A stretch of 6,754 bases of DNA from CBDVAK01 sp965371945. Lineage in GTDB: Bacteria > Pseudomonadota > Gammaproteobacteria > Competibacterales > JAHEDQ01. Under the pieces are notes generated by a model that was given only the letters and a program-made list of their open reading frames with translations, ran no database searches and was not told where the DNA came from. The translations under genes and the position numbers were made by a program. The stretch is taken from the NCBI GenBank assembly GCA_965371945.1, contig CBDVAK010000197.1:1-6754 (forward strand). Direction: 5' to 3'. Positions 6,394 through 6,754 of the stretch are shown here, one piece after another (position 1 is the first letter of the stretch; every line of letters starts with the position of its first letter).

Positions 6394-6410
6394 TGCCAAG
6401 TCTGTGCCAA
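6394..6410 (-). promoter_or_regulatory. Sigma-54 (RpoN)-type -24/-12 promoter for moaA-aor
   Basis: The minus strand reads TTGGCACAGACTTGGCA. Compared with the sigma-54 consensus YTGGCACGN4TTGCW, only two defined positions differ, and the essential GG and GC are separated by exactly 10 bases. Transcription would start near 6383, leaving a leader of about 93 nt before moaA. No convincing sigma-70 promoter was seen; a TACTAT about 25 bp upstream lacks a good -35 partner. The element also contains a direct repeat of TTGGCA with 11-bp period, so a regulator site is an alternative reading. Confidence 0.55.
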
Positions 6411-6515
6411 CTGGGGCAGGTTCCGCCTAAGGATAGTACAGTCGTGCTGCCATGTGATCCAGTCTCGAACAACACCGCGACCGCAACGGGTGGATCGTCC
6501 GCATGACGGTGCAGA

Positions 6516-6537
6516 TTGTCGCTTCGGCATGGGACAA
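6516..6537. repeat. Inverted repeat upstream of the sigma-54-like element (possible activator site)
   Basis: TTGTC (6516-6520) and GACAA (6533-6537) form an inverted repeat with a 12-base spacer. The centre lies about 140 bp upstream of the predicted transcription start, within the usual range for enhancer-binding-protein sites of sigma-54 promoters. The arms are short, so chance occurrence is quite possible. Confidence 0.25.
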
Positions 6538-6572
6538 AATGTACCGAATCCGGACCGCCCGCCCGCCTGCCT

Positions 6573-6754
6573 TTACATCAAACCCGCGAACGGCTGGATT
6601 TGTACGGTGTCGCCGGCCTTGACCCCGGCGCAATCATGGTTCAGCACGATAAAGCAGTTGGCGCTGCTGACCGAGCTGAGAATCCCCGAGCCCTGTTTGC
6701 CGGTGGAGCGCACGCAGAGTTGGCCGGCCTGGTCATGGTAGTAAACGCCACGTT
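6573..6754 (-). CDS. moeA: Molybdopterin molybdenumtransferase MoeA, C-terminal part (runs off the window edge)
   Basis: The last 59 residues and stop codon of MoeA, which inserts molybdate (or tungstate, in tungsten users) into adenylylated molybdopterin. The visible part is the C-terminal beta-barrel domain IV. Recognisable stretches are STGKQGSGILSSVSSANCFI, close to the VRTTGxQGSxxxSSxSxxNCFIVL block of MoeA, and the ending GDTVQIQPFAGLM. The catalytic domain and the start lie beyond the right edge. It is on the same strand as moaA, 282 bp upstream, but the promoter-like elements between them suggest that moaA-aor has its own start. A tungsten-specific MoeA paralogue cannot be told from the housekeeping one with this fragment. 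Confidence 0.9.
   Translation of the reverse strand, partial: RGVYYHDQAGQLCVRSTGKQGSGILSSVSSANCFIVLNHDCAGVKAGDTVQIQPFAGLM

Larger units (their letters stand above)
6291..6572. other. Non-coding gap between moeA and moaA
   Basis: A 282-bp stretch in which I find no credible gene. It holds, from the moeA end, a G-rich run right after the moeA stop, an inverted repeat (6516-6537), a sigma-54-like promoter (6394-6410), a GC-rich dyad (6362-6385) and a leader hairpin (6310-6350). The moaA frame is open through part of it but shows no MoaA-like sequence there. No clear intrinsic terminator for moeA is visible. Confidence 0.7.

Noticed and set aside
6431..6440. TACTAT as a sigma-70 -10 box upstream of moaA
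   Set aside because: It matches the -10 consensus at only four of six positions, and no acceptable -35 hexamer lies at 16-18 bp; the sigma-54-like element is far better.
6291..6530. N-terminal extension of moaA by 80 residues
   Set aside because: The frame is open, but the sequence has no MoaA resemblance, the family starts near residue 81, and the stretch contains the promoter-like and leader elements.
1..6754. CRISPR arrays, tRNA or rRNA genes, insertion sequences
   Set aside because: No regularly spaced repeats, cloverleaf-like segments, transposase motifs or terminal inverted repeats were seen on either strand.

Overview
The window carries one compact gene cluster for a tungsten-type aldehyde:ferredoxin oxidoreductase (AOR). 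All recognisable genes lie on the minus strand, so they are transcribed from high to low coordinates. High GC content and gene content resembling the three-subunit AorABC enzyme of Aromatoleum suggest a Beta- or Gammaproteobacterium living at least partly without oxygen. The host assignment is an inference; nothing in the window fixes the taxon.

Layout in transcription order. (1) 6754-6573: the last 59 residues of MoeA (metal insertion into molybdopterin), cut by the window edge. (2) 6572-6291: a 282-bp non-coding gap with a sigma-54-like -24/-12 element, a GC-rich dyad just downstream of the predicted transcription start, a distal inverted repeat that could be an activator site, and a stable hairpin in the predicted leader. 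(3) 6290-5262: moaA, a radical-SAM enzyme for the first step of pyranopterin synthesis. (4) 5210-4722: a 16-cysteine ferredoxin-like subunit (AorA type). (5) 4694-2844: the catalytic AOR subunit (AorB type). (6) 2843-2773: a short gap holding a strong hairpin. (7) 2772-1459: an FAD/NAD(P)-dependent oxidoreductase (AorC type). (8) 1416-1165: a MoaD-like sulfur carrier ending in Gly-Gly. (9) 1165-866: a small unrecognised protein ending in Gly-Gly-Gly, whose start overlaps the previous stop. (10) 858-94: an ABC ATPase resembling TupC of tungstate importers. (11) 93-1: no assignable gene.

The genes fit together functionally. The ABC ATPase would energise oxyanion (tungstate) uptake. MoaA, the MoaD-like protein and MoeA would supply the pyranopterin and metal insertion. 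AorB would oxidise aldehydes to acids, or run in reverse, at the metal cofactor. AorA would carry electrons through four predicted [4Fe-4S] clusters, and AorC would pass them to NAD+.

The points most worth a second look are the sigma-54-like promoter, the hairpin between the catalytic and FAD subunit genes, and the unrecognised small protein with a triple-glycine tail.
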